This document shows, in pieces, positions 29,382-39,633 of a stretch of DNA of 64,000 nucleotides (positions are counted from its first letter, which is position 1; the number at the start of each line of letters is the position of its first letter). The notes below the pieces were generated by a model. That model was not told where the DNA came from, made no database searches, and saw only the letters and a list, made by a program, of their open reading frames with translations. Made by a program: the position numbers and the translations under genes. Source of the stretch: Moesziomyces globuligerus (taxonomy: Eukaryota; Basidiomycota; Ustilaginomycetes; Ustilaginales; Ustilaginaceae); contig JARVLF010000013.1 of the NCBI GenBank assembly GCA_030849465.1, positions 62,001-126,000 of the forward strand, written 5' to 3'.

Positions 29382-31406
29382 TCACGTCTCTTTGGTGCTG
29401 CTACTCTTGCTGCCAGAGGTGCTACTGCCCGTGCCGGGGATGCCGACAATGTGTCGACTCACCGCTGCCAGTCCGCCGTAGGCGCCCGTCTCCAAGCCAC
29501 CTACCACGCCCACGAACGAGCCACGCTTACTCGCGCCCAGCATGCTCGGTCTCGCTCCCACCGCCGACTTTGAGCCCTCTCGCCTCGCGTGCACCTCGTT
29601 GGCCTCTGCACCGTCATCTTGGCCGTCGAGCTGCGCCTCGGGCGCGCGCGCCGTGGTCGCTTGGTCGTACGCCTCGCGCGAGATGGCGGTGAGCGAGGTC
29701 GTCTTGAGCGCTCCCGCCAGCGAGGCGCCCATGTACGGCAACAGGTTCGCCGCAAACGCCGGCGCCGTACCTCCCTGTCCCCCTCCTGCCTCTCTGCCCC
29801 CTTCCGTCTGCCTGAGATCCGGCCATGGATCATTGAGCACCGCCACCGACCCTGACAGTGCTTTCCCCTTGTCCCTCGCTGCGAGTTCCTGAGTCTTGAC
29901 CGCGCTGCGCCGAGCATGTCGGTCGATCGAAAGCACGCCGCCGGGTTGTTCGGCCTCGTCGAGCGTCCGCGCCAGCTGCGTGCGGAAGCGGTGCGTAAAG
30001 CCAGGCAGCATCGCCGTGCCTCCGGCGACGAGCACGTTCTGGCACATGACGCGCCTCAGGTCGATCGGCAGCCGCGCGATCGCTGCCACCGTCATCTCGA
30101 CCAGGCCCGGATCGTCGGCATCGCCGCGCTCGAACAGCAGCTCCGCCGCACGCTCGCGCACCCAGCCGGGGATCGCAATCACGCCCGACACCTGCGCGCG
30201 CCCCGGTCCGCCTGCAAACGCCGAAGACGCCGAAGACGCCGGTGCCGAGACGCTCTGGATCAACGAGGCCGAGCCTGTGGGATCTGCGGATTCGGGCGTG
30301 ATCGCAAACGTGAATGGCGTCGCACTCGACGCCGATGCGTACCGCTTGCGGATCGTGGTTGCTGCTTCCGTCGCCGCCTCCGCATCTACCGTTGGAGAAG
30401 CGCCCGATGCACCGTTGGGACCGAGCTCCAGCACAGAGAACAAGTCTCCGAGGTCGGCGAGCTCGGGGTCGAAGGAGCTTACGAAGAGCGCCTTGGCCTT
30501 GATCTGTTCGATCCGATCGTCTGTGAGCAAAGCTGGATCGACAGACTGCGTGCGTTGGCGAAGCGTCCGGGCCGAGTCCTGCAACCCTGTCTGCGCCGCG
30601 ATGAACTTGGCGTGACGGAGCAAGAGGCGTCTGAGGCGTGCGTTGAGCTGCCTACCCGCGCGTCTGCTGGTGACGACGTGGCTCGTCAGCGGCCTGCCGT
30701 AGTAGACGGGCATGAGCGTCGCCTCGAGGAATCCGACCTCGAGCACGAGGCCCGTGATGCGACCGACGGCGAGCAGGCTCAGCAGCGGCGCGGGCACGAA
30801 GGACACGGAGGGGACCTGGAGGTTGTTGAAGAGGACCTTGCAGATCATGTCGCGGATCGCGTTGGGCAGCATGGGGTTTTCTACGAGCAGCACCTTGCGC
30901 TGCTTGGGGTCGACCATGAGATGGTGGGTGAAGGCGTTGCGGAGGAGCTGGGTGAGCTGCGCGAGCACGAGCGCACGCTTGCCACGTCGCAGCTCGTCAT
31001 CTGCGCACCGCTCCAAGTCCACATCCCAGAGCGTATCGCCCGCACTGTACAGATGGGCGTGAGCGTGGGCGTGGGCGGAGGAAGCGTCGAGACGCAGGTA
31101 CGAGGTCGAAGGTTGAGAGAACGAGACGGACGGCACGATCGCGCGCGGTCGAGGCTCACCGCTGAAGCCGAACTTGGAGTAGCGACTGCCGATGTCGAGG
31201 ATGATGCGGTCCTCCGTGCCGAAGAGCGAATGGCGGCGCGTAGCGCCCGAGTAGGCAGAGTAGGCCGAGGTGCTGCCGGATGCGCCTGCTGGGGCCACCG
31301 TGGTGGATGCAGTGCGGCTGGAGGAGGTGCTGGCGAGCTGCTCGAACGATACTTTGCGCGCCTGCGATGAAGAGGACGCAGCCTCGGGCGCGTGTACGCT
31401 CGACAT
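29382..31406 (-). CDS. ARP10: Actin-related protein Arp10/Arp11 (dynactin pointed-end)
   Basis: 674 residues from MSSVHAPEA. An in-frame ATG at 31535 would add 43 unremarkable residues. The actin fold starts at EDRIILDIGSRYSKFGFSGE, the phosphate-1-like strand of Arp10/11. It continues with LLRNAFTHHLMVDPKQRKVLLVENPMLP, the phosphate-2-like GLVLEVGFLEATLMPVYYG, and LCQNVLVAGGTAMLPGF near residue 470. The catalytic DNGSG/GVTH pattern of true actin is not kept, as in Arp10/11, which sits at the pointed end of dynactin's filament. Long Ser/Ala-rich insertions make it larger than human ACTR10 (417 aa). Convergent with HSP10. Confidence 0.8.
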   Translation of the reverse strand: MSSVHAPEAASSSSQARKVSFEQLASTSSSRTASTTVAPAGASGSTSAYSAYSGATRRHSLFGTEDRIILDIGSRYSKFGFSGEPRPRAIVPSVSFSQPSTSYLRLDASSAHAHAHAHLYSAGDTLWDVDLERCADDELRRGKRALVLAQLTQLLRNAFTHHLMVDPKQRKVLLVENPMLPNAIRDMICKVLFNNLQVPSVSFVPAPLLSLLAVGRITGLVLEVGFLEATLMPVYYGRPLTSHVVTSRRAGRQLNARLRRLLLRHAKFIAAQTGLQDSARTLRQRTQSVDPALLTDDRIEQIKAKALFVSSFDPELADLGDLFSVLELGPNGASGASPTVDAEAATEAATTIRKRYASASSATPFTFAITPESADPTGSASLIQSVSAPASSASSAFAGGPGRAQVSGVIAIPGWVRERAAELLFERGDADDPGLVEMTVAAIARLPIDLRRVMCQNVLVAGGTAMLPGFTHRFRTQLARTLDEAEQPGGVLSIDRHARRSAVKTQELAARDKGKALSGSVAVLNDPWPDLRQTEGGREAGGGQGGTAPAFAANLLPYMGASLAGALKTTSLTAISREAYDQATTARAPEAQLDGQDDGAEANEVHARREGSKSAVGARPSMLGASKRGSFVGVVGGLETGAYGGLAAVSRHIVGIPGTGSSTSGSKSSSTKET

Positions 31407-31796
31407 GCCGCGCGGCGTTGATGGCGCGAGGTGGTGATGGAGGATGGACCGAGGCAGCAGCTGCGGTCGACGAAGAGGCGTGCAGCAGAGACCAACACTT
31501 GACCTCGGCCAACTGGACCCGCACAATGCATCCACGGCGTGTCCTTAATTGATTCCAGAAAAGGGTCTCGAAAAATGCGGCTGAAATTGGTTACGCGACC
31601 TTGGCTGACGTGTGATGGCCTGTGCCTCGTTCTGGCAGAGAAGCAGACGGGCGAGTGAGGCAAACCTCCAAACCTCCACCTGGGCGAGTGTCACTTGGCC
31701 CTGTGGCCTCTGCTGCACTTTGCCGGCCATCGGATGCAGCGACACGCTTCGCTTCCGACGACCACGACTCTTGGCCCCTTGACTGCCGCCGTGACC
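31407..31796. other. Divergent intergenic region ARP10/ULA1
   Basis: 390 bases between two divergent starts (measured to the chosen ATGs). No TATA box or repeat seen. Part may be coding if either gene uses its upstream in-frame start (31535 or 31695). Confidence 0.5.
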
Positions 31797-33718
31797 ATGT
31801 CGAGCATCGGCGCGCATCCGCTTCCGCCCACGGACTCGTCTGTGGCCAGCCAGCGCCCCTCTGCGCATACGCAGCGCTACGATCGGCAGCTCCGGCTCTG
31901 GGCCTCGTCGGGGCAATCGTCGCTGGAAAAGTCGCGCATCCTCGTCGTGGGCGCATCGGCACTGTCGGCGCAGATCCTCAAGAATCTCGTTCTGCCGGGC
32001 ATCGGATCGTTCGTGCTGCTCGACGACACGCTCGTCGATGCCGCCGACCTCGGCGTCAACTTCTTTCTCCAGCCGGGCGAGAGCGAGGGAAAGCATGCTG
32101 CCCAGGAAATGTGTCGCCTCCTCACAGAGATGAACACCAGCGTCGAGTCCGAGGCCAAGCTCGAGGTGAGCCCATCCTTCCTCAACACCAACTGGATGTC
32201 TCCGTCTCGCTGCTAACACGTCCCTCCTTGCCTTGTCGCCTGCAGAACCCGGCATCGTTACTCCAGTCGCATCCTGGCTTCTTTGCCAACTTCACCCTCG
32301 TCATCTCGGTCAACCAGACGAGCGCTTTCGATCGGGCGCTTTCGCAGCTGCTGTGGTCGCTGGAACCTCCTTCGCCACAGGTGCCGCTGCTGCGCGTCCG
32401 CAGTGCAGGCATGCTCGCCGAGATGCAGATCAGCCTCAAGGAGCTCGGCATAATCGAGACGCATCCGGACAGCGTGGTCGATCTTCGTATCACGCGGCCG
32501 TTCCCCGAGCTGCTTGCGCTGGCAGACCAGTTCGACCTCAACACCACCGATACCATGGAACACAGCCACATCCCCTTCCCCGTCATCCTCATCAAGAAGC
32601 TCGTCGAGTGGCAATCCTCCAACGGCGGAGCCTTGCCGAGCTCCAAGGATCGCGATGCGTTTGTCAAGCTGATCAACGCATCCCGTCTCGCGGGCAACCC
32701 GGACGCCGAGAACTTCGACGAGGCCGTGGCGGCGCTCGGCAAGCACCTGTGGCGGCCGCTTGCGTCCAAGGGTGTCGGCGGTGGAGGAGTGCCCGACGAG
32801 ATCGAGGCCATGATGAACGACGCGGCGTGCACCAACCTAACGTCGTCGAGCAGCAACTTTTGGATCCTGGTGCGCGCGCTGCGCGAGTTCGTCGCTGCCT
32901 CTGCGACGCATTCGCTTCCGCTGTCCGGCGCGGTGCCAGATATGAAGGCAACCTCCTCCACGTACATCAGGCTGCAGAACACCTACCGGACCAAGGCGCT
33001 GCAGGATCTGGCGGAATTTCAACGGCTGGTCTCGCAGACGTGTGCTGCCGCGGGCGTGGAGGGCAAGATCGGCGACGACGAGGTCGAGGCGTTTGTCAAG
33101 CACGCCGGCTACCTCAAGCTCATCCGGGGCCGCAGCGAGGAGCAGAGGCACGAGGCGCCGCTGCAAGAGGCAGCCATGCTCGCCTTCCTCGACCCGGTCA
33201 ACCCATGCACCTTCCAACATCACATTGCTTTCGCCGCTGCCGACGCGTTTCGCCAGAGCCACGGCAGGTATCCTGGTATATCGTACGTCCCGTCTGTTGC
33301 CACATCCGCAGCCACACCCAACGGTGATGGGCTGCCCGACGACCGTCGCGCTGCCAAGAGACAGAAGTCGCAGACACCCACGGGCGAGACCGATGCGAGC
33401 CATCTGGACGTAAAGATGCGCGATGCTCCCCCCCTCGTCGACACCGCGGCCGACGAAGCTCAACTGCTCAGCTTGGCCCGCCAGATCGCCACGACCAAGT
33501 ACGCGATCGCCGAAGATGGAGACGAGTGGGATAAGATCGAGAACAGCGTCAAGGAGCTCGTCAGGACGGGCGATGCGAGCCTACCGCCGACGACCGCACT
33601 GATGGGCGGCGTGGTGGCGCAGGAGGCCATCAAGCTCATCACCAAGCAGTACATCCCCGCGGACAACACCATCGTGTACGACGGCATCCAGCAGGCCATC
33701 GGAGTGTTCAGGCTCTAG
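31797..33718 (+). CDS. ULA1: NEDD8-activating enzyme E1 regulatory subunit
   Basis: 613 residues from exons 31797-32165 and 32246-33718. The intron (32166-32245) has a GTGAGC donor, a CTAAC branch site at 32213-32217 and a TGCAG acceptor, phase 0. The apparent single open frame from 31622 reads exon 1 in the wrong frame. The N-terminus has the E1 signature HTQRYDRQLRLWASSGQ and the Rossmann stretch SRILVVGASALSAQILKNL...GIGSFVLLDD. FFLQPGESEGKHAA, FTLVISVNQ and the C-terminal VAQEAIKLITKQYIPADNT are typical of APPBP1/ULA1. It forms the E1 heterodimer with UBA3; the catalytic cysteine is in the partner. Start 31797 (MSSIG) was preferred to the in-frame codon at 31695. Confidence 0.93.
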
Positions 33719-34428
33719 AATATAGCTGCGTTCTGATGCTACGTCCCATGTGATATCTATTGTGTGAGAGATGCCGCTCGGGTGTGGGAAGCAGCCGGAG
33801 TAAGGAGGCGGTGGAGTGTGGGAACTCGTTCCACTGTTAGATCAACACAGATGCGCACAGAACGACACGTGACCAGCCATTTGCACGCAGCACAGCGGGG
33901 ACGCGTGTTTTTGGAGGCACAGGCACAGGCGGGGTGGCCAGCCAGTCCGAGGCGCGTGTTGGAAAAGAAAGGGAGAGAGGCCACGAGTGGAGCCAACGCG
34001 CGTCTTTGGGCGGGCCATCGCCTTGGGATGGAAAAAAAAGGGCTCGACGAGGCACTGCGAAAGAGCAACACGGCAGAACAACACTCACTCGCCAGTCGCG
34101 CTGCCACCGATACTGCAAAGCTGAGCAGCACAGCGTGCATCGTAGCCACCATCGTCGTCCACATCATCCCAGCGAGGCCGGTCACCATCCCGCAGCACCA
34201 ACACAACAGCAAACACTCGAGACCATGAGCACCGACTCGCTTGCACGCCTCTGAGATCCGAACCGAATCGTCCCCTCACAGTCACGACGCCCCGCAGCAC
34301 CTGCGCTGCTCATTCACGAACCCAGGCTACCTTGTATCCGAGGCGCTGCTCCTAGCTGAGCTTGTCTGAGAGGAAAACATCGCGGAAACCCTCGCTCCAA
34401 AGCATCCACCCACATTACCGAGCCCAGC
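33719..34428. other. Intergenic region ULA1 to SMC2
   Basis: 710 bases between co-directional genes. Overlapping open frames on both strands have no recognisable domain. No gene or repeat supported. Confidence 0.6.
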
Positions 34429-37400
34429 ATGCGTATCGAGGAGCTCATCATCGACGGCTTCAAGTCGTATCCCGTGCGCACGCACGTCTCGGGCTTCGAT
34501 GCCTCGTTCAACGCCATCACCGGCCTCAACGGCTCGGGCAAGTCCAACATCCTCGACTCCATCTGCTTTGTCCTCGGCATCACCAACCTCACCGCCGTGC
34601 GCGCCAACAACCTCCAGGACCTCATCTACAAGCGTGGCCAGGCCGGCATCACAAAGGCCTCGGTCACCATCGTCTTTGACAACACCGACCGCAGCAAGTC
34701 GCCCGTCTCGTTCGAGAACTGCCCGCAGATCACCGTCACCCGCCAGATCGCTATGGGCGGCCTCAGCAAGTACCTCATCAACGGCCACAAGGCCACCCAG
34801 CAGGCGGTCCAAAACATGTTCCAGAGCGTACAGCTCAACATCAACAACCCCAACTTCCTCATCATGCAGGGCAAGATCACAAAGGTGCTCAACATGAAGC
34901 CCGCCGAAATCCTCTCCATGATCGAGGAGGCCGCCGGCACGCGCATGTTCGAAGACCGCAAGGACAAGGCGATCAAGACCATGGCCAAAAAGGACCAGAA
35001 GGTCAAGGAGATCACCGCCCTCCTCGAGGAGGAAATCACACCCAAGCTCGACAAGCTCCGCGAAGAGAAGCGCTCCTTCCTCGAGTACCAGAAGGCCAGC
35101 ACCGAGCTCGACCGCCTCACCCGCCTCGCCAAGGCGTACGAGTGGCAGCAGTGCTGCGCCAAGTACGAGGAGCGCAAGGCGCTCGTCGACCAGAAGGCCC
35201 AGGACGTCCAGGACAGGCAGCACGAGGCCGAGGCGCTCAAGCGCCAGATCGAGAGCATCGAAAAGGAGCTCGCACAGATCGAACGGAAGAAGGAGGCGGA
35301 GATGACCAAGGGCGGCAAGCTCCAGGCGCTCGTCAACCAGAGCAAGGAGCTCCAGCACGACCTCGTCAAACGCAAGACCAACGTCGACCTCAAGACCGGC
35401 TCCGTCGACGAAGAGCGCAAGAAGCTCCAGGCCGACCAGGCCGCGCTCGAGGCGCTCCACCAGACGCTCGAGGAGAAGCAGACCGCACTCGCCGAGCTCT
35501 CCGGCTCCTTCTCCAAGCTCAAGGCCGACTACGACGGCGCGGTCGCCGGCGTCTCCAAGCAGGACGAGCTGCTCCAGACGTTGCTCACCGGCATGGCCTC
35601 GTCGTCCAAGTCCAAGGGCAAGGGCGCCGAGGGCTCCGCCGGCGGCTACATGGGTCAGATCGCCGCGGCGCGCGCCGAGGAATCGGCGGCGAGCACCGAG
35701 ATCGAGCAGTCCAAGCTTCGCATCGGGCATCTGGAGAAGGAGGTCAAGCAGAAGGAGCCGCTGGCACGCAAGGCGCAGAAGGACGCAGCTGGCCTCGTCG
35801 GCGAGCTCGAGTCGTCGCGCGCCGCCGTCCAGCAGCTCGAGGCGCAGATGCTCAAGCTCGGCTGGGACGACGAAAAGGAAAAGTCGCTGCTCCAGTCGCG
35901 GTCCGAGTGGAGCCGGCGCGTAGCCGATCTGCTCGAGCGCAAGGAGGCGATCAAGTCCAAGCTCGCCGGTATGGACTTCCAGTATGCGGATCCAGAGCCC
36001 AACTTTGACCGTTCGCGCGTCAAGGGTCTGGTCGCCTCGCTCGTGCAGCTGGAGCAGGACAAGCACAAGTACTCGACCGCGCTCGAGATCTGCGCCGGCG
36101 GCAGGCTGTACAACGTCGTCGTCGAGGACGAAAAGGTGGGCTCCAAGCTGCTCGCCCACGGCCAGCTCAAGAAGCGCGTCACGCTCATCCCGCTCAACAA
36201 GATCAACGCCTTTGTCGCCAGCGCCGAAAAGGTCGGTGCAGCGCAGAGGCTCGCGCCGGGCAAGGTGGATCTGGCGCTGACGCTCGTCGGATACGACGAC
36301 GAGGTGAGCCGCGCGATGGAGTACGTCTTCGGCAACACGCTCGTCTGCGCCGATGCGGCGACGGCCAAGCGCGTCACCTTTGACAATGCCGTGCGCATGA
36401 AGAGCGTCACGCTCGACGGCGACGTCTACGACCCGGCGGGCACGCTCTCGGGCGGCTCCAAGCCCAGCACGGGCGGCGTGCTGGTCAAGATGCAGGACCT
36501 CATCAAGATCGAGCGCGCGCTCAAGGAGGCGCAGGCGGAGCTGGCCAAGGTCGAGGCGCAGATGCATGCGGCCAAGGCGCAGATGGCGAGCTTCTCCAAG
36601 GCCAAGCGCGACGTCGAGCTCAAGCGGCACCAGGTGACGCTGCTCGAGGGGCAGATCAGCGGTTCCAACGCCACGCGCATCATCACCGAGGTCGACAAGG
36701 CCAAGGCAGCCATCGGCGAGCTGCAGGCGGCGATGGAGGCGGCCAAGACGCGCCAGCAGGCGGCGGCCAAGGAGGCCAAGCGGCTCGAGAAGGAGATGGA
36801 CGAGTTTGATCGCAACAAGGACTCGAAGCTCGACGAGCTCAAGGCGGACCTCAAGCGCAGGAAGGCCGAGGTGGCCGAGCGCAGCGGCGAGATCAAGGCG
36901 CGGCAGGGCGAGGTGCGTACGCTCGAGCTCGAGCTCGAGCAGACGCGCGGCGAGATCACGGCGTGCGAAAAGACGCTCGTCGAGGGCGAGCGGGCGATCG
37001 CCAAAGTCGAGGCGGAGCTCGCGGCGATGCAGGCCGAGATGGAGACGGTGCAGGCGCGCGTCGAGCGCGTCGAGGCCAAGCTGAGCGAGGAGCGCGCGAC
37101 GCTGTCGGGCTACGACGACGAGCTTTCGGCGCTGCGTTCGGCGCAGAAGAGCAAGAAGCAGGAGATCGCCGACGGCGCGCTGGCGATCAAGCAGCTCTCG
37201 CACGAGCGCGAGAAGCTCGCGGCCGACGTGGGCGGATACGAAAAGTCGATCGCGCAGCTGGAGAACCAGTTTGAGTGGATCGCGTCCGAGCAGCGCTTCT
37301 TTGGCCAGGCGGGCACGGTGTACGACTTTGGCAAGCACAACATGGCCGACGTGCGCAAGCGCTGCAAGAAGCTCGAGGAGACGCAGCAGGGGATGCGCAA

Positions 37401-38109
37401 GAAGGTGAATCCCAAGGTGCTCTCGATGATCGAGGGCGTGGAGAAGAAGGAGTCGACGCTCAAGACCATGCTCTCCACCGTGCTCAAGGACAAGGGCAAG
37501 ATCGAAGACACCATCACCGAGCTCGACCGGTACAAGCGCGATGCGCTGCACAACACCTGGAGCAAGGTCAACGCCGACTTTGGCTCCATCTTCGGCGAGC
37601 TGCTGCCGGGCAATACGGCCAAGCTGCAGCCGCCCGAGGGGCAGGAGTTGACGCAGGGTCTCGAGGTCAAGGTGCGTCTGGGCACCGTGTGGAAGCAGAG
37701 CCTCACCGAGCTCTCGGGCGGGCAGAGGAGTCTGATCGCGCTCAGCCTGATCATGAGCCTGCTGCAGTTCAAGCCGGCGCCCATGTACATCCTCGACGAG
37801 ATCGATGCGGCGCTCGATCTGAGCCACACGCAGCACATCGGTCAGCTCTTCAGGAACAGGTTCAGGGGCAGTCAGTTCATCGTCGTCTCGCTCAAGGAGG
37901 GTCTCTTTACCAACGCCAACGTCCTCTTCAGGGCGCGCTTCCGGGACGGCACCAGTCTGGTCGAGAGGACGGTCAACGCGAACAGGACCACAGCCGCCAC
38001 CGCCGCTGACGACGCGGACAAGGAGAACGCTCATCCGAATGCGGCCGCGCGCAAGAGGGGCAAGGCTGCGGGCGCGGCTGGTGCAGGTGGTCGCATGGTG
38101 GCGGCGTGA
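34429..38109 (+). CDS. SMC2: Condensin subunit SMC2
   Basis: 1,226 residues, single exon. MRIEELIIDGFKSYPVRT opens the N-terminal ATPase half, with Walker A GLNGSGKS at 32-39. EEAAGTRMFEDRKDKA (about 164) leads into the first coiled coil. The hinge lies around 525-680 (ALEICAGGRLYNVVVEDEKV, SGGSKPSTGGVL). The second coil ends at the C-terminal ATPase half with signature LSGGQRSLIAL (about 1095) and Walker B MYILDEIDAALD (about 1117). The sequence LTAVRANNLQDLIYKRGQAGI is diagnostic for SMC2 rather than SMC1, 3 or 4. A Lys/Ala-rich tail follows. SMC2 pairs with SMC4 in condensin for mitotic chromosome compaction. Confidence 0.98.
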   Translation: MRIEELIIDGFKSYPVRTHVSGFDASFNAITGLNGSGKSNILDSICFVLGITNLTAVRANNLQDLIYKRGQAGITKASVTIVFDNTDRSKSPVSFENCPQITVTRQIAMGGLSKYLINGHKATQQAVQNMFQSVQLNINNPNFLIMQGKITKVLNMKPAEILSMIEEAAGTRMFEDRKDKAIKTMAKKDQKVKEITALLEEEITPKLDKLREEKRSFLEYQKASTELDRLTRLAKAYEWQQCCAKYEERKALVDQKAQDVQDRQHEAEALKRQIESIEKELAQIERKKEAEMTKGGKLQALVNQSKELQHDLVKRKTNVDLKTGSVDEERKKLQADQAALEALHQTLEEKQTALAELSGSFSKLKADYDGAVAGVSKQDELLQTLLTGMASSSKSKGKGAEGSAGGYMGQIAAARAEESAASTEIEQSKLRIGHLEKEVKQKEPLARKAQKDAAGLVGELESSRAAVQQLEAQMLKLGWDDEKEKSLLQSRSEWSRRVADLLERKEAIKSKLAGMDFQYADPEPNFDRSRVKGLVASLVQLEQDKHKYSTALEICAGGRLYNVVVEDEKVGSKLLAHGQLKKRVTLIPLNKINAFVASAEKVGAAQRLAPGKVDLALTLVGYDDEVSRAMEYVFGNTLVCADAATAKRVTFDNAVRMKSVTLDGDVYDPAGTLSGGSKPSTGGVLVKMQDLIKIERALKEAQAELAKVEAQMHAAKAQMASFSKAKRDVELKRHQVTLLEGQISGSNATRIITEVDKAKAAIGELQAAMEAAKTRQQAAAKEAKRLEKEMDEFDRNKDSKLDELKADLKRRKAEVAERSGEIKARQGEVRTLELELEQTRGEITACEKTLVEGERAIAKVEAELAAMQAEMETVQARVERVEAKLSEERATLSGYDDELSALRSAQKSKKQEIADGALAIKQLSHEREKLAADVGGYEKSIAQLENQFEWIASEQRFFGQAGTVYDFGKHNMADVRKRCKKLEETQQGMRKKVNPKVLSMIEGVEKKESTLKTMLSTVLKDKGKIEDTITELDRYKRDALHNTWSKVNADFGSIFGELLPGNTAKLQPPEGQELTQGLEVKVRLGTVWKQSLTELSGGQRSLIALSLIMSLLQFKPAPMYILDEIDAALDLSHTQHIGQLFRNRFRGSQFIVVSLKEGLFTNANVLFRARFRDGTSLVERTVNANRTTAATAADDADKENAHPNAAARKRGKAAGAAGAGGRMVAA

Positions 38110-38622
38110 TCCCCTTCTGGAAGCATGTGGAAGCCTCGAGGCGCTCTACCGCCCGGACGGCTTGTTCTCGTGTGTATGCTGCGAATCGAATTGTATTTCT
38201 ACGGCATGTGGCTCTGGAGAGTCGGTGATATGCCTGTGGATCTCCGGTCGTGAGCAGGCGCAGGATGGTGTGGGCGCGTGGTTGGGGCTAAAGTTTAAAC
38301 TGCGATATCGCCGAGAAAGACCATGCTGCAGTGCCGATCTCACATTTTCCGACTCGGAGCTGTCGGCCTCGGCGCGGAGATTAGAAGGACCCTGAGGCCG
38401 ACCGGGCGCATTGATCATGCAACGCTCTCTCGCCTTGGACCTCGGAAGGTATAAAACCCAAGCGGCTTGGCAGGAGCTTTGTTGTCGATCCTCCAACTTT
38501 ACATCACGCCAGCTCACTCGAGCATCGACGCCTGCGCATCTCGAATCAAAGAAGTGCAAGCTACTGCGACGTCAAGTCCATCCGATCCTTGCCAGTCGTC
38601 AACGATCCAGCTGCTTGCGAGC
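38110..38622. other. Intergenic region, pirin promoter
   Basis: 513 bases; a TATA box lies at 38450-38456. An open frame runs in-frame from 38467 to the pirin start, but its first codon is TTG and it lies just after the TATA box, so it is leader sequence. Confidence 0.65.
38450..38456 (+). promoter_or_regulatory. TATA box of pirin gene
   Basis: TATAAAA lies 173 bases before the ATG at 38623, preceded by CTCGGAAGG. Confidence 0.55.
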
Positions 38623-39489
38623 ATGTCGGCGCCAGTCAAGGCGATGAGCGTGGTTCCTCGACGCTGGTTTGCGCGCGGGCATGCGGACCACGGCTGGCTC
38701 AAGACGTACCATACGTTTTCGTTTGCGAGCTACTTTGAACCTGCGCACATGCAGTTCTCCAACCTGCGCGTGATCAACGAAGACCGCGTTGCAGCGGGGA
38801 CCGGATTCGGCGCGCATCCGCATCGCGAGGCCGAGATCTTTAGCATCGTGCTCGGCGGTGCGCTCGAGCACAAGGATTCGCTCGGCAACACCGAGATCCT
38901 CAAGCGCGGCGACGTCCAGTTCACCAGCGCAGGCACGGGCATTCGACACAGCGAGAAGAACGGTGGCTCCGACACGGTGCATTTCCTTCAGATCTGGTAC
39001 ACCCCCGATGTTCCCAGGCTCCAACCGCGCTACTACACCGCCCACGCCACCGACGACGAGAAGCTCAACAAGCTCCTCACGCTCATCAAGCCCGTAGGCG
39101 TCACGGGAGACGTCAAACCAGGCGACCTCCCCAAAGGTGGCGTCATCCCCAGTCATGCAGACCTCGTCACGCGCATGTCGATCGTCCAACCGTCCAACAC
39201 GGTCCACCATGTCGTCGGCACCGACACGGGCGCTACAGACGCATCCGAACGTTGGCTCTACATCCACCTCGCCCAAACCGCAGGCTACAAAGACCCTCGC
39301 CAACGCACGCTCGCCTTTGACAAAGAGGCCAAACTCAGCTTCAACGACGCCGACGGCAACCAGATCGTCCTCGCCGAAGGCGACGGCGCCTACATCCGCG
39401 GCGCCACCACCGGCCACACGCTCGAGTTCACAAACACCGGCAGCGCCAATGCCGAATTCGTCCTCTTCGACCTCCGTCCCGAGGCCTAG
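38623..39489 (+). CDS. Pirin-family cupin protein
   Basis: 288 residues, intronless, from [10 protein letters not shown]. The bicupin fold and pirin motifs are clear: [31 protein letters not shown] with metal ligands H65 and H67, and [10 protein letters not shown] with H109 and E111. The second cupin is [11 protein letters not shown] to [22 protein letters not shown]. All four iron-binding residues of pirin are present. Family members act as iron-binding nuclear regulators or quercetinase-like dioxygenases; which applies here cannot be told from sequence. A conspicuous TATA box suggests inducible expression. Confidence 0.9.
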   Translation: MSAPVKAMSVVPRRWFARGHADHGWLKTYHTFSFASYFEPAHMQFSNLRVINEDRVAAGTGFGAHPHREAEIFSIVLGGALEHKDSLGNTEILKRGDVQFTSAGTGIRHSEKNGGSDTVHFLQIWYTPDVPRLQPRYYTAHATDDEKLNKLLTLIKPVGVTGDVKPGDLPKGGVIPSHADLVTRMSIVQPSNTVHHVVGTDTGATDASERWLYIHLAQTAGYKDPRQRTLAFDKEAKLSFNDADGNQIVLAEGDGAYIRGATTGHTLEFTNTGSANAEFVLFDLRPEA

Positions 39490-39633
39490 ACTCACTCACT
39501 GCCCCGTGCTGTGGTTCGCGTCTTGTTCTTGACCTCGTCGCGGAAAAATTGTACTATACCTTCGACCTCGATTTGTGTCTGTGGTTGTGAGCGTTGACAG
39601 TGTGCGCTAAAGTCGTGCCTGAGGGTTGGGGTG

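Noticed and set aside
31622..32245. ULA1 start at 31622 in the uninterrupted frame
   Set aside because: This frame reads exon 1 out of frame; the E1 motif RYDRQLRLW is in the other frame and splices in at 32165/32246.
34327..38034. 1,235-codon minus-strand open frame opposite SMC2
   Set aside because: Composition is Leu/Arg/Asp/Glu-repetitive, no domain, and it mirrors a highly conserved real gene; best explained by GC3 codon bias.
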